The translations under genes and the position numbers were made by a program. A stretch of DNA of 64,000 bases. Source: Nonomuraea candida. GTDB taxonomy: Bacteria > Actinomycetota > Actinomycetes > Streptosporangiales > Streptosporangiaceae. The DNA lies in contig NZ_JOAG01000027.1 in assembly GCF_000725485.1 (NCBI RefSeq), positions 124,001 to 188,000 on the forward strand, read 5' to 3'. Below, piece after piece: positions 37,108 through 49,207 of the stretch (position 1 is the stretch's first letter; the number at the start of each line of letters is the position of its first letter). The notes under the pieces were generated by a model that made no database searches, was not told the DNA's origin, and saw only the letters and a list, made by a program, of their open reading frames with translations.

Positions 37108-37175
37108 CGCCACCGACCTCGGGCACCGCCTCGTCCGCTGACACCACGAACCTCTGGTACCGCGTCGTCCGCTGA
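37074..37175 (+). repeat. 34-bp tandem repeat, three copies, carrying a gene's 3' end and stop
   Basis: Copies at 37074-37107, 37108-37141 and 37142-37175 each end in CGTCGTCCGCTGA or a close variant. The first is the real end of the reductase-like gene (NLWYRVVR and stop); the other two repeat it beyond the stop. The middle copy has diverged, the third is nearly identical to the first. Confidence 0.95.
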
Positions 37176-37302
37176 TCCTCCCCCCGGCGGCCGGTTCCGG
37201 CCTCCTGCGGGCCTTGCGGGCGGGCCGCCGGCGCGGTGACGCGCCGGCCCCGCAGGCCGGCGGCACATTCCCGCAACTTTTCGGTCATCCGCATTCACAC
37301 CA

Positions 37303-37332
37303 TTGACATCTCCGCAAATGGGACTTTAGGTT
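37303..37332 (+). promoter_or_regulatory. Promoter of the xyloglucan-type operon
   Basis: TTGACA (37303-37308) and TAGGTT (37327-37332) are separated by 18 nt, an unusually good match to the main sigma factor consensus for this GC-rich sequence. The operator palindrome begins 4 nt later. Confidence 0.7.
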
Positions 37333-37335
37333 GTG

Positions 37336-37347
37336 CGAAACGTTTCG
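37336..37347. promoter_or_regulatory. LacI-family operator CGAAACGTTTCG
   Basis: A perfect 12-bp palindrome with the central CG typical of LacI-family sites overlaps the expected transcription start. It is 50 nt upstream of the LacI-family gene at 37398, so the regulator probably represses its own operon until sugar binds. Confidence 0.75.
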
Positions 37348-37397
37348 ACCACCGTATCGGCCCTCGCTGGGCCGGTCACGCCCAGGCCCGGAGATCC

Positions 37398-38423
37398 ATG
37401 ACCTCGCTACGTCACGTGGCCGAGCGCGCCCAGGTCGCGGTCAGCACCGCCTCCGCCGCGCTCAACCGCACCCGCCCGGTGGCGGAGGCGACCAGGCGCC
37501 GGGTCGAGCAGGCCGCCGCCGAGCTCGGCTACCGCCCCAACCTGCTGGCGCGCGGCCTGCAGAGCAAGCGCACGCGCATCCTGGCGCTGCTGTTCCCCGC
37601 CCCGCACAGCGGCTTCGGGCTGACGGAGATGCAGTTCGCCACCGGCGCCGCCGAGGCGGCCAGCGAGCTGGGCTACCACCTGCTGCTCTCGCCCGAGAGC
37701 GCCGACCCGATGGAGGAGCTGCGCCACCTGACCGGCCTGGGGCTGGTGGACGGCGTGCTGCTGATGGAGGTGCGGCTGGACGACGAGCGCCCCGAGTTCC
37801 TGTCGGAGTCCGGGGTGCCGTTCTCGATGATCGGGCGCACCCGCGACCCGGGCTCGATCGACTACGCCGACATCGACTTCGCCGCCACCGCCAGGGACGC
37901 CGTGGCGCACGTGGCCGGGCTCGGGCACCGCAAGCTGGCCTTCTTCAACCTCTCCGGCGACACCTACGCCGCGCAGTACGGCCCCGCGATCCGGGCCGCC
38001 GCGGAGTTCGCCGCGGCGGCGGAGGAGGCGGGCCTGGCCTACGTCGGCGACTTCCGCCCCGGCTCGGCCGAGGCGGGCGGCCGGGCGTTCGAGCGGCTCA
38101 TGCAGGAGCACCCGGACGTCACGGCGCTGGCGGTGATGGACGACCACGCGGCGGTCGGCGTGATCGCGGCCGTGGCGCGGCGCGGCTGGCGCATCCCCGA
38201 GGACCTGACGCTGCTGCTGGTGCTGTCGTCGGCGCGGGTCGCCGAGATGTTCCACCCCCGGCTCACGACGCTGGAGCCGCCCAGCGCCGAACTGGGCCGG
38301 CTGGGCGCACGGATGCTCATCGATCGGTTGCAGGGTGACGGGCCGCCGCAGCAGCGGCTGGTGCCCTGCCGTCTGGTGGTCGGGGACAGCTCCGCGCCAC
38401 CGCGTGAGGGGGTCATGGCATGA
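37398..38423 (+). CDS. LacI-family transcriptional regulator of the xyloglucan-type operon
   Basis: The 341-residue protein has the LacI helix-turn-helix SLRHVAERAQVAVSTASAAL (residues 3-22) and hinge region ELGYRPNLLARGLQSKRT. The remainder is a periplasmic-binding-protein-like sugar domain with ALAVMDDHAAVGVIAA and RLTTLEPPSAELGRLGARML. It heads the operon and overlaps the GH42 gene as ATGA. The operator at 37336-37347 is its likely site. Effector is probably a xyloglucan-derived or galactosyl oligosaccharide. Confidence 0.88.
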   Translation: MTSLRHVAERAQVAVSTASAALNRTRPVAEATRRRVEQAAAELGYRPNLLARGLQSKRTRILALLFPAPHSGFGLTEMQFATGAAEAASELGYHLLLSPESADPMEELRHLTGLGLVDGVLLMEVRLDDERPEFLSESGVPFSMIGRTRDPGSIDYADIDFAATARDAVAHVAGLGHRKLAFFNLSGDTYAAQYGPAIRAAAEFAAAAEEAGLAYVGDFRPGSAEAGGRAFERLMQEHPDVTALAVMDDHAAVGVIAAVARRGWRIPEDLTLLLVLSSARVAEMFHPRLTTLEPPSAELGRLGARMLIDRLQGDGPPQQRLVPCRLVVGDSSAPPREGVMA

Positions 38424-40531
38424 GGCTCGGGATGCACACGCTCACCGAGGGCCGCGGGCTGCTGTTCGGCGGGGACTACAACCCGGAGCAGTGGCCGGAG
38501 GAGGTGTGGGCGAAGGACGCGGAGCTGATGCGGGCCGCCGGGGTGAACCTGGTCACGGTCGGCGTGTTCAGCTGGTCCCGGCTGGAGCCGGAGCCCGGCA
38601 GGCACGACTTCGGCTGGCTGGACCGGGTGCTCGACCTGATGGCCGCCCACGACATCGCGGTGGACCTGGCGATCCCGACGGCCTCGCCGCCGCCGTGGCT
38701 GGGGCACCGCTGGCCGGAGACGCTGCCGGTGGACGAGAGGGGGCAGCGGCTCTGGTACGGCTCGCGCAACCAGTACTGCCCTTCTTCGCGCGTCTATCGG
38801 GAGCGCTCCCAATCGATCACCACGGCGCTGGCGGAACGCTACGCCGGCCATCCGGCGCTGGCCATGTGGCACGTGGGCAACGAGTACGGCGAGGTCTGCC
38901 ACTGTGACGCCTCCGCCGCCGCGTTCCGCGACTGGCTGCGGGCCCGCTACGGCGACCTGGACACGCTCAACGAGGCGTGGGGCACCACGTTCTGGAGCCA
39001 GGGCTACGGCGACTGGGCCGAGATCGTGCCGCCGCGGCACGCCCCGTACATCATCAACCCCACGCAGCGGCTGGACTGGTGGCGGTTCTGCTCCGACGAG
39101 CTGCTCGCGCACTTCCGCGAGCAGCGGGACATCCTGCGCGCGCACACCCCGGACCTGCCGATCACCACGAACTTCATGGGGCTGTTCAAGCGGGTCGACT
39201 ACTTCTCCTTCGCCGCGGAGGAGGACATCGTCTCCAACGACTGCTACCCCGAGCCGGGCAACCCGCGCACCCCCGCGCTGACGGCGCTCACCCACGACCT
39301 GATGCGCGGGCTGGGCGGCGGGCGGCCGTGGCTGCTGATGGAGCAGTCCACCAGCGCGGTGAACTTCCGCGGGCACAACCTGCCCAAGCCGCCCGGCCAG
39401 TTCCGGCTGGAGTCGCTGCAGGCGGTGGCGCGCGGCGCGGACGGGCTGTGCTACTTCCAGTGGCGGGCCTCCCGCTTCGGCGCCGAGCGCTTCCACGCCG
39501 CGATGGTGCCGCACGCGGGCGAGGACACCCGGCTGCACGCCGAGGTGCGCGCGCACGGGCAGGAGCTGCGCCGGCTCGCCTCGCTGGCCGGGCAGCCGGT
39601 GCCCGCGCGGGTGGCGATGGTCTTCGACTGGGCGAGCTGGTGGGCGCTGGAGGACCGCGGCCGGCCCAGCGACCGGCTCAACGCCACCGAGCAGCTGCTG
39701 GACTACTACACGCCGTTCTTCGAGCGCGGCGTGAGCGTGGACGTGGTGCCGCCGTCGGCGGACCTGTCGGCGTACGCGCTGGTCGTGGTGCCGAACCTGT
39801 TCCTGGTCAGCGACCGGGACGCGGCGGCGCTGACCGCGTACGCGCGCGGCGGCGGCGTGCTGGTGGTCGGGCCGTTCTCCGGCGTCGTGGACCCGAACGC
39901 GCACGTGCGCACCGGCCGCTTCCCCGCGCCGCTGCGCGAGGTGCTCGGCGCCTCCGGCGAGGAGTGGCTGCCCGTCGCCGACGGGCAGGTCGTGCGCTGC
40001 CGCTGGCGTGCCGCCGCGAACCCGGACACCGCCGGCCTCGACAGCGCAGGCCCGGACAGCGCAGGCCCGGACAGCGCAGGCCCGGACAGCGCAGGCCCGG
40101 ACAGCGCAGGCTCCGGCGGCGCGGAGTTCGGCGCGCGCGCCTGGACGGAGCTGCTGCGCTCGGACGGCGCCGAGGTGGTGGCCGAGTTCGCCGAGGGCGA
40201 CCTGGCCGGCTCCCCGGCCGTGCTGCGCAATCGGGCCGGCGACGGCGTCGCCTGGTACGTCGGCACCATGCCCGACGCCGCCGCGCTCGGCGCGCTGGCC
40301 GAGCGGGCGCTGGCCGACGCCGGCGTGCGCGGCCCGCTGCCCGGCCTGCCGCCCGGCGTGGAGGCGGTGCGCCGCGGCGACGTGCTGTTCCTGCTCAACC
40401 ACGGCACCTCGACGGTGCGCGTGCCGATCCCCGAACCCGCCGACGATTTGCTCACCGGCTCCACCGCCGAAGGGCACGTCACGCTGACGTCCCGCGCGGT
40501 CGCCGCCCTGCGCCCGCACACCCCGTCCTGA
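38420..40531 (+). CDS. Beta-galactosidase, GH42
   Basis: At 703 residues it has the GH42 TIM barrel (FGGDYNPEQWPEEVW at the start), the acid/base Glu155 in HVGNEYGE and the nucleophile Glu308 in LLMEQSTSAVN. A trimerisation domain and a small beta domain follow. There is no signal peptide, so it works on imported oligosaccharides. The 15-bp in-frame repeat near residues 541-565 (AGPDS units) forms a flexible linker absent from the other GH42 of this window. Removal of terminal beta-galactose fits xyloglucan oligosaccharide breakdown with the GH31 and GH1 of this operon. Confidence 0.9.
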   Translation: MRLGMHTLTEGRGLLFGGDYNPEQWPEEVWAKDAELMRAAGVNLVTVGVFSWSRLEPEPGRHDFGWLDRVLDLMAAHDIAVDLAIPTASPPPWLGHRWPETLPVDERGQRLWYGSRNQYCPSSRVYRERSQSITTALAERYAGHPALAMWHVGNEYGEVCHCDASAAAFRDWLRARYGDLDTLNEAWGTTFWSQGYGDWAEIVPPRHAPYIINPTQRLDWWRFCSDELLAHFREQRDILRAHTPDLPITTNFMGLFKRVDYFSFAAEEDIVSNDCYPEPGNPRTPALTALTHDLMRGLGGGRPWLLMEQSTSAVNFRGHNLPKPPGQFRLESLQAVARGADGLCYFQWRASRFGAERFHAAMVPHAGEDTRLHAEVRAHGQELRRLASLAGQPVPARVAMVFDWASWWALEDRGRPSDRLNATEQLLDYYTPFFERGVSVDVVPPSADLSAYALVVVPNLFLVSDRDAAALTAYARGGGVLVVGPFSGVVDPNAHVRTGRFPAPLREVLGASGEEWLPVADGQVVRCRWRAAANPDTAGLDSAGPDSAGPDSAGPDSAGPDSAGSGGAEFGARAWTELLRSDGAEVVAEFAEGDLAGSPAVLRNRAGDGVAWYVGTMPDAAALGALAERALADAGVRGPLPGLPPGVEAVRRGDVLFLLNHGTSTVRVPIPEPADDLLTGSTAEGHVTLTSRAVAALRPHTPS
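38799..38810. promoter_or_regulatory. Possible CebR/CelR-type operator inside the GH42 gene
   Basis: GGGAGCGCTCCC is a perfect 12-bp palindrome and, with flanks (C on the left, A on the right), matches 13 of 14 positions of the TGGGAGCGCTCCCA operator known for CebR/CelR cellobiose regulators. It lies about 380 nt inside the coding region. Confidence 0.4.
40040..40112 (+). repeat. 15-bp in-frame tandem repeat in the GH42 gene
   Basis: The unit GACAGCGCAGGCCCG occurs four times from 40040 and a fifth time partly. The period is a multiple of three, so it extends the protein with AGPDS units instead of breaking it. Confidence 0.95.
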
Positions 40532-40595
40532 AGCCGTCTCCGCCCCTAGCACCCCCCGGGCCGCCTCTGCACAATCAGAAGTTGGAGATAGCACC

Positions 40596-41903
40596 TTGCG
40601 TAGAAGAACGTTCCTCGCCTCGACCGCCGCCACGCTGTTCCTGGCCGGTTGCGGGGCCGAGGACTCCGGCGAGCCCGCCGCGCAGTCCTCGCCCATCTCC
40701 GGGGACGAGAACGCCGCCGCCACGCTCACGTTCTGGGCGTGGGCGGAGAACATCCAGCGGGTCGTGGACCTGTGGAACGAGAAGAACCCCACCCAGAAGG
40801 TGACGCTGAGCGGCCAGGCCGCCAGCGACGAGCTGATCGCCAAGTTCCTCACGGCGGTCAAGGCCGGCAACGCGCCCGACGTGCTGCAGGTGGAGTACCA
40901 GTCACTGCCCACGCTCATCACCAACAACGCGCTGCAGGACCTGACCAGCGCGGTCGCCCCGGTCAAGTCCGCCTTCGCCGACGGCACCTGGAACCTGACC
41001 TCCTTCGGCGGCGCGACGTACGCGGTGCCGCAGGACGTCGGCCCGATGATGCTGTTCTACCGGGAGGACCTGTTCGAGAAGATGGGGCTGGAGGTGCCCG
41101 CCACCTGGGAGGAGTTCGGCAAGCTGGCCGAGACCGTCCGGCAGAAGGACCCCAAGCGCTACCTGACCACGTTCTCGCCCGGCGACGCGGGCTGGGTGGC
41201 CGGCTTCGCCCAGCAGGCCGGCGCGAACTGGTGGACCAACCAGGACGGCGCCTGGCAGGTCTCCATCGACGACCCCGCCACCAAGAAGGTGCTGTCGTTC
41301 TGGGGCGAGCTGGTCAAGTCGGGCGCGGTGCTCGGCGACCCGATGTACACGCCGCAGTGGAACAGCCAGATGAACGACGGCACGATCATCGCCTGGCCGA
41401 GCGCCGTGTGGGGCTCGGGCATCCTGGCCGGCGTCGCGCCCTCCAGCAAGGGCAAGTGGAAGATGGCGCCGCTGCCGCAGTGGAACGCGGGCGAGCAGCT
41501 CACCGGCTTCTGGGGCGGCTCGTCCACGGCCGTGGCCGCCTCCTCCAAGCAGAAGGCGCAGGCCGCCAAGTTCGCCCGGTGGATGAACACCGACCCCGAG
41601 GCGCTGAAGGTGCTCATCGAGATCGGCCTGTACCCGTCGGCCACCGCCGGGCAGACCGCGCTGGACACCGCGCCGGAGTACATGACGAGCCAGCCCGACT
41701 ACTACGAGTCGGCCGCGAAGATCGCGGCGGGCGCGCGCGGCTTCAGCAGCTGGGGCCCGAACACCAACGTCACCTACGGGCAGTTCGAGGACCAGCTCCC
41801 CACCGCGGTCAAGAACAAGGCCGACCTGGCGGCCGTGGCCACCCAGGTGCAGCAGGCCAGCGTGGCTGACCTGAAGAAGCAGGGCTACCAGGTCGCCGGC
41901 TGA
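40596..41903 (+). CDS. Sugar ABC transporter substrate-binding lipoprotein
   Basis: The 435-residue precursor starts MRRRTFLASTAATLFLAGCGAED, with a lipobox LAGC (Cys about residue 19) and arginines resembling a Tat signal. The mature protein is a cluster-B/MalE-type binding protein (LTFWAWAENIQRVVDLWNEK..., VGPMMLFYREDLFEKMGLEVP). It would capture oligosaccharides outside the membrane for the two permeases that follow. The start is TTG 40596, with GGAG about 10 nt upstream. An ATPase is not encoded here; MsiK-type shared ATPases serve such systems in actinomycetes. Confidence 0.88.
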   Translation: MRRRTFLASTAATLFLAGCGAEDSGEPAAQSSPISGDENAAATLTFWAWAENIQRVVDLWNEKNPTQKVTLSGQAASDELIAKFLTAVKAGNAPDVLQVEYQSLPTLITNNALQDLTSAVAPVKSAFADGTWNLTSFGGATYAVPQDVGPMMLFYREDLFEKMGLEVPATWEEFGKLAETVRQKDPKRYLTTFSPGDAGWVAGFAQQAGANWWTNQDGAWQVSIDDPATKKVLSFWGELVKSGAVLGDPMYTPQWNSQMNDGTIIAWPSAVWGSGILAGVAPSSKGKWKMAPLPQWNAGEQLTGFWGGSSTAVAASSKQKAQAAKFARWMNTDPEALKVLIEIGLYPSATAGQTALDTAPEYMTSQPDYYESAAKIAAGARGFSSWGPNTNVTYGQFEDQLPTAVKNKADLAAVATQVQQASVADLKKQGYQVAG

Positions 41904-42799
41904 TGTCCGGAAAGAGAACGCGCGCGCCGTACCTGATGGCGGCGCCCGCACTCATCCTGTTCGTGGTCTTCATCCTGGTGCCGATCGGGTACGCGGTCTG
42001 GCTCAGCCTGCACAACATGCGGGTGCGCGGCTCCGGGCTGGGCATCCGCACCGAGGTGTTCGTCGGGCTGGAGAACTACCTGGAGGCGATCCAGGACTCG
42101 GCCCTGTACGAGGCCGCGCAGCGCATGCTCGCCTACGGCCTGGTCATGGTGCCCGCGACCATGGGCCTGGCCCTGCTGTTCGCGCTGCTGCTCGACGCCC
42201 CGAGGGTCGGCGGCAAGCGCGCCTCCCGGGTCACGATCTTCCTGCCGTACGCGGTGCCGGGCGTGATCGCGAGCCTGCTGTGGGGCTTCATCTACCTGCC
42301 CGCGGTCAGCCCGATCGGCGCCGCCTTCGAGGCGATCGGCCTGGACGCGCCGGACTTCTTCGGCGACGTGTCGATCTTCTTCTCGGTGGCCAACATCGCC
42401 GTGTGGGGCTCGGTCGGGTTCAACATGGTGGTGCTCTACACCCAGCTCCGGGCCATCCCGAAGGAGCTGTACGAGGCCGCCCGGCTCGACGGGGCCAGCG
42501 AGTGGCGCATCGCGCTCGGCGTCAAGGTGCCGCTGCTGCGCCCGGCGCTCACCATGACCTCGGTCTTCACGCTGATCGGCATGCTGCAGGTGTTCAGCGA
42601 GCCGGCCACGCTGCGGCCGATGACCAACACGATCACCCAGGACTGGGTGCCCCTGATGCGGATCTACCAGCAGGCGTTCATCGACAACGACATCTACCTG
42701 GGAGCGGCCAGCTCGGTGCTGCTCGCGGGCGCGACGGTGCTGCTGTCGCTGGGCGCGCTGGGCGTCTTCAGGGCGCGGAGCACGAGGAGCGGGCGATGA
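41903..42799 (+). CDS. Sugar ABC transporter permease (MalF type)
   Basis: The 298-residue protein has six membrane segments and the cytoplasmic EAA loop EAARLDGASEWRIALGVKVP near residue 192 that docks the ATPase. ATG 41903 overlaps the binding-protein stop by 1 nt (TGATG). It forms a heterodimer with the next permease. Confidence 0.88.
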   Translation: MSGKRTRAPYLMAAPALILFVVFILVPIGYAVWLSLHNMRVRGSGLGIRTEVFVGLENYLEAIQDSALYEAAQRMLAYGLVMVPATMGLALLFALLLDAPRVGGKRASRVTIFLPYAVPGVIASLLWGFIYLPAVSPIGAAFEAIGLDAPDFFGDVSIFFSVANIAVWGSVGFNMVVLYTQLRAIPKELYEAARLDGASEWRIALGVKVPLLRPALTMTSVFTLIGMLQVFSEPATLRPMTNTITQDWVPLMRIYQQAFIDNDIYLGAASSVLLAGATVLLSLGALGVFRARSTRSGR

Positions 42800-43635
42800 G
42801 AGCACGTACGAAGATCGTGCCCACGCTGATCCTGGCGCTCGGCGGCGTGTACGCGATCCTGCCCCTGCTGTGGGTGATCTTCGCCTCCACGAAGAGCTCC
42901 GAGGAGCTGTTCACCACGTTCTCGGGCTGGCCCAGCTTCAACGGCGGCTTCACCGGCAACCTCGCCGCGCTCAACGCCTACGGCGACGGCCGGTTCTGGT
43001 GGTGGATGCTCAACAGCCTCATCTACGCCGGCGGCGGCGCGTTCCTGACCGTGGTGGTCTCGGCCGCCTGCGGCTACGCGCTGGCCAAGTACCGCTTCGC
43101 CGGGCAGCGGCTGATCTTCGGCGCGCTGCTGGCCGGGGTGCTGGTGCCGCAGATCACGCTGGCCATCCCGCAGTATCTGCTGCTGTCGGAGATGAACCTG
43201 GTCGGCACCTACTGGTCGGTCATCCTGCCCAGCATCATCAGCCCGTACAGCATCTACCTGTGCCGCATCTACGCCGAGGCGGCGGTGCCGGACGAGGTCC
43301 TGGAGGCCGGGCGGGTGGACGGGGCCGGCGAGTTCCGGCTGCTGTGGTCGGTGGGCGTGCCGATCATGACGCCGGGGCTGGTGACGGTGTTCCTGCTGCA
43401 GTTCATCGGCATCTGGAACAACTTCCTGCTGCCGTACATCATGCTCGCCAACGACGACCTGTTCCCGCTCACCGTGGGGCTGTTCTCCCTGCTCAACCGG
43501 GGGGCCTCGCAGCCGGCGCTGTACACGCTGGTGATCACCGGCTCGCTGCTGTCGATCATCCCGATCGTCGCGCTCTTCCTGTTCCTGCAGCGTTTCTGGC
43601 GGCTCGACCTCGTGGCCGGCAGCGTCAAGGGCTGA
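42796..43635 (+). CDS. Sugar ABC transporter permease (MalG type)
   Basis: The 279-residue protein has six membrane segments, and EAGRVDGAGEFRLLWSVGVP near residue 173 is its EAA loop. ATG 42796 overlaps the previous stop as ATGA. It serves as an intact reference for the damaged permease at 54747, which shares the same sequence on both sides of its abnormal insert. Confidence 0.9.
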   Translation: MRARTKIVPTLILALGGVYAILPLLWVIFASTKSSEELFTTFSGWPSFNGGFTGNLAALNAYGDGRFWWWMLNSLIYAGGGAFLTVVVSAACGYALAKYRFAGQRLIFGALLAGVLVPQITLAIPQYLLLSEMNLVGTYWSVILPSIISPYSIYLCRIYAEAAVPDEVLEAGRVDGAGEFRLLWSVGVPIMTPGLVTVFLLQFIGIWNNFLLPYIMLANDDLFPLTVGLFSLLNRGASQPALYTLVITGSLLSIIPIVALFLFLQRFWRLDLVAGSVKG

Positions 43636-43671
43636 CCTCCCCTCCGGACCCCCTCTCTAGAACGGATTGGC

Positions 43672-47438
<3,767 letters not shown>

Positions 47439-47446
47439 CTGATCTT

Positions 47447-48280
47447 CTAGGGCTTGCGCGCCACTCCCCCGACGAAGGTGTGGTACGTGATCCCCGGCGC
47501 GGCCTGGTGGTCACCGGTCTCCGGACGCCATTCGGGGAGCGGCACCAGGCCGGGCTCCAGCAGGTCGAGCCCGTCGAAGAAGGCGAGGATCTCCGCGCGG
47601 GTGCGCCAGCGGCCGGTGCCGAGGTGCTCGTTGAAGAGCTTCTCGGCGGTGGCGGCCTGCTCGGCCACCTCGGGGCGCTCCTGGCCGGGGTTGTGGAAGT
47701 GCGAGATCACCACGTGGCTGCCCGGGGCGAGCGGGCGGATGAGCCGGGCCGCGATGCCGGCCGGGTCCTCCTCGTCCGACAGGTGGTGCAGGATGCCGAA
47801 CAGCAGCAGGCCCACCGGCTCGTCGAAGTCGATGAGGCTGCGCGTGCGCGGGTCGTCGAGGATCTTCTCGGGCTCGCGGGCGTCGGCCTCGACGATCGTG
47901 GTGGTCTCGTCCACGGCGAGCAGGGCCCGGCCGTGCGCCAGCACGATCGGGTCGTGGTCGACGTAGACGACGTGCGCGCCGGGGATGACCGCCTGGGCGA
48001 CCTCGTGCACGTTGCCCTGCGTGGGCAGGCCGGAGCCGATGTCGAGGAACTGCCTGATGCCCGCCTCGGCCGCCAGGTGGCGGACCGTGCGCCGCAGGAA
48101 CTCCCGGTTGGCCAGGGCGGCCTCGGGGGCGTCGGGCGCGATCCGCAGCGCGGCCTGCGCCACCTGGCGGTCGATCTCGTAGTTGTCCTTGCCGCCGAGC
48201 ATGAAGTCGTAGACGCGGGCCACGCTCGGCCTGGTGGTGTCGATCCCGCTGGGCGCGCTCGCCTGCTCGCTGTCGGGCAC
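47447..48280 (-). CDS. SAM-dependent methyltransferase, DUF574/Methyltransf_19 family
   Basis: The 277-residue protein has the family start GIDTTRPSVARVYDFMLGGKDN and the SAM loop FLDIGSGLPTQGNVHEVAQ (about residue 75), then VVYVDHDPIVLAHGRALL. ILHHLSDEEDPAG and the closing GITYHTFVGGVARKP are also conserved. Such genes occur in many copies in streptomycetes and Streptosporangiaceae, and their substrates are unknown. A close paralogue of the same length lies at 62516. It converges on the GH1 gene. Confidence 0.88.
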   Translation of the reverse strand: MPDSEQASAPSGIDTTRPSVARVYDFMLGGKDNYEIDRQVAQAALRIAPDAPEAALANREFLRRTVRHLAAEAGIRQFLDIGSGLPTQGNVHEVAQAVIPGAHVVYVDHDPIVLAHGRALLAVDETTTIVEADAREPEKILDDPRTRSLIDFDEPVGLLLFGILHHLSDEEDPAGIAARLIRPLAPGSHVVISHFHNPGQERPEVAEQAATAEKLFNEHLGTGRWRTRAEILAFFDGLDLLEPGLVPLPEWRPETGDHQAAPGITYHTFVGGVARKP

Positions 48281-48404
48281 TGTCGGCTCCTCGATGGATC
48301 AGGGGGGTTCAGGGCCATGATCCTAAACGGGCGCGCCCGGAACGGGCGGGAAATTCGTCAGGAAATCTCGCGACTTGCCCGCCTTCGCGTTCCGGCGTGG
48401 CGCG

Positions 48405-49040
48405 TCACCAGTGATCGACGTGGAGCACCTCCTCCAGCGGCTGCCGCTTGGCCGGCCGGAAGGTCTCACCGGTGTAGTACGCGGTGGGCAGCAGCACGCC
48501 CTGCCTGACGTCCGCCGGGATGCCGAGCAGCTCGGCCACCTCGCTCTCGTACGCCAGGTGCAGCGAGGTCCACGCGGTGCCCAGCCCGCGGGCCCTGGCG
48601 GCCAGCATGTAGCTCCAGGCGGCCGGCAGCAGCGAGCCCCACACCCCCGCCTGGTTGCCCTCGGGCAGGCGGCGCACCGTCATGCACCCGAGCACCAGCA
48701 CCGGCACCTCGCCCATGTGCTCGGCCAGGTAGGCGGCGCTGTCGGAGACCCGCTCCTGCGTGGCCGAGCGTTCCGGGTCGTCCTTGAACAGCCCTCTGGC
48801 CGAGCCGCCCGAGGTGTAGTAGGCGTTCCACGAGCGGGCGTAGTAGTCGCCGATCGTCTTGCGCTTGGCCGGATCGGTCACCACGACCCAGTGCCAGGGT
48901 TGCGCGTTGCCCCCGGTCGGCGCCTGGAGCGCGACCTCCAGGCACTCCTTGACCAGCTCCATCGGGACCGGGCGGGTGAGGTCGAGGCGCTTGCGCACGC
49001 TGCGGGTGGTGGTGAGCAGCTCGTCCGCTGAGATCGTCAT
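48405..49040 (-). CDS. Nitroreductase family protein
   Basis: The 211-residue FMN-dependent oxidoreductase has TTRSVRKRLDLTRPV at the FMN phosphate site and LQAPTGGNAQPWHWVVV, with RARGLGTAWTSLHL later. These enzymes reduce nitro compounds or quinones with NAD(P)H. Next to it on the same strand lies the remnant of a flavohaemoprotein gene, suggesting that both once dealt with nitrosative stress. Confidence 0.85.
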   Translation of the reverse strand: MTISADELLTTTRSVRKRLDLTRPVPMELVKECLEVALQAPTGGNAQPWHWVVVTDPAKRKTIGDYYARSWNAYYTSGGSARGLFKDDPERSATQERVSDSAAYLAEHMGEVPVLVLGCMTVRRLPEGNQAGVWGSLLPAAWSYMLAARARGLGTAWTSLHLAYESEVAELLGIPADVRQGVLLPTAYYTGETFRPAKRQPLEEVLHVDHW

Positions 49041-49098
49041 ACGGGCATCCTTCCCCGCTCAGCGCGTGACGCGCGGAAACCGGCCTCACCCGCGTGTT

Positions 49099-49185
49099 TC
49101 AGGCGGCGCCCAGCCACAGGTCGGGGCCGAACACCTCGTAGTGGATGTCGCGCGGCGCGACCCCGGCCTCGATGAGCTGCGCGTC
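49099..49185 (-). pseudogene. C-terminal remnant of a flavohaemoprotein (nitric oxide dioxygenase) gene
   Basis: On the minus strand 28 codons before a TGA read DAQLIEAGVAPRD followed by IHYEVFGPDLWLGAA. IHYEVFGPDLWL is the conserved C-terminal end of Hmp-type flavohaemoproteins. The fragment has no start, and the sequence upstream becomes the GH53 gene after about 20 nt. It looks like a gene cut off when the galactan locus arrived. No other part of hmp is seen in the window. Confidence 0.7.
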
Positions 49186-49207
49186 CCCGGGCGGGCGGGG
49201 TGCGGGG

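Noticed and set aside
40040..40112. Frameshifting repeat in GH42
   Set aside because: The 15-bp unit keeps the reading frame and only lengthens a linker.
38039..40987. A 982-codon open frame antisense to the GH42 gene
   Set aside because: It is a GC-bias shadow: no motif, arginine- and histidine-rich low-quality sequence, while GH42 catalytic motifs lie on the plus strand.
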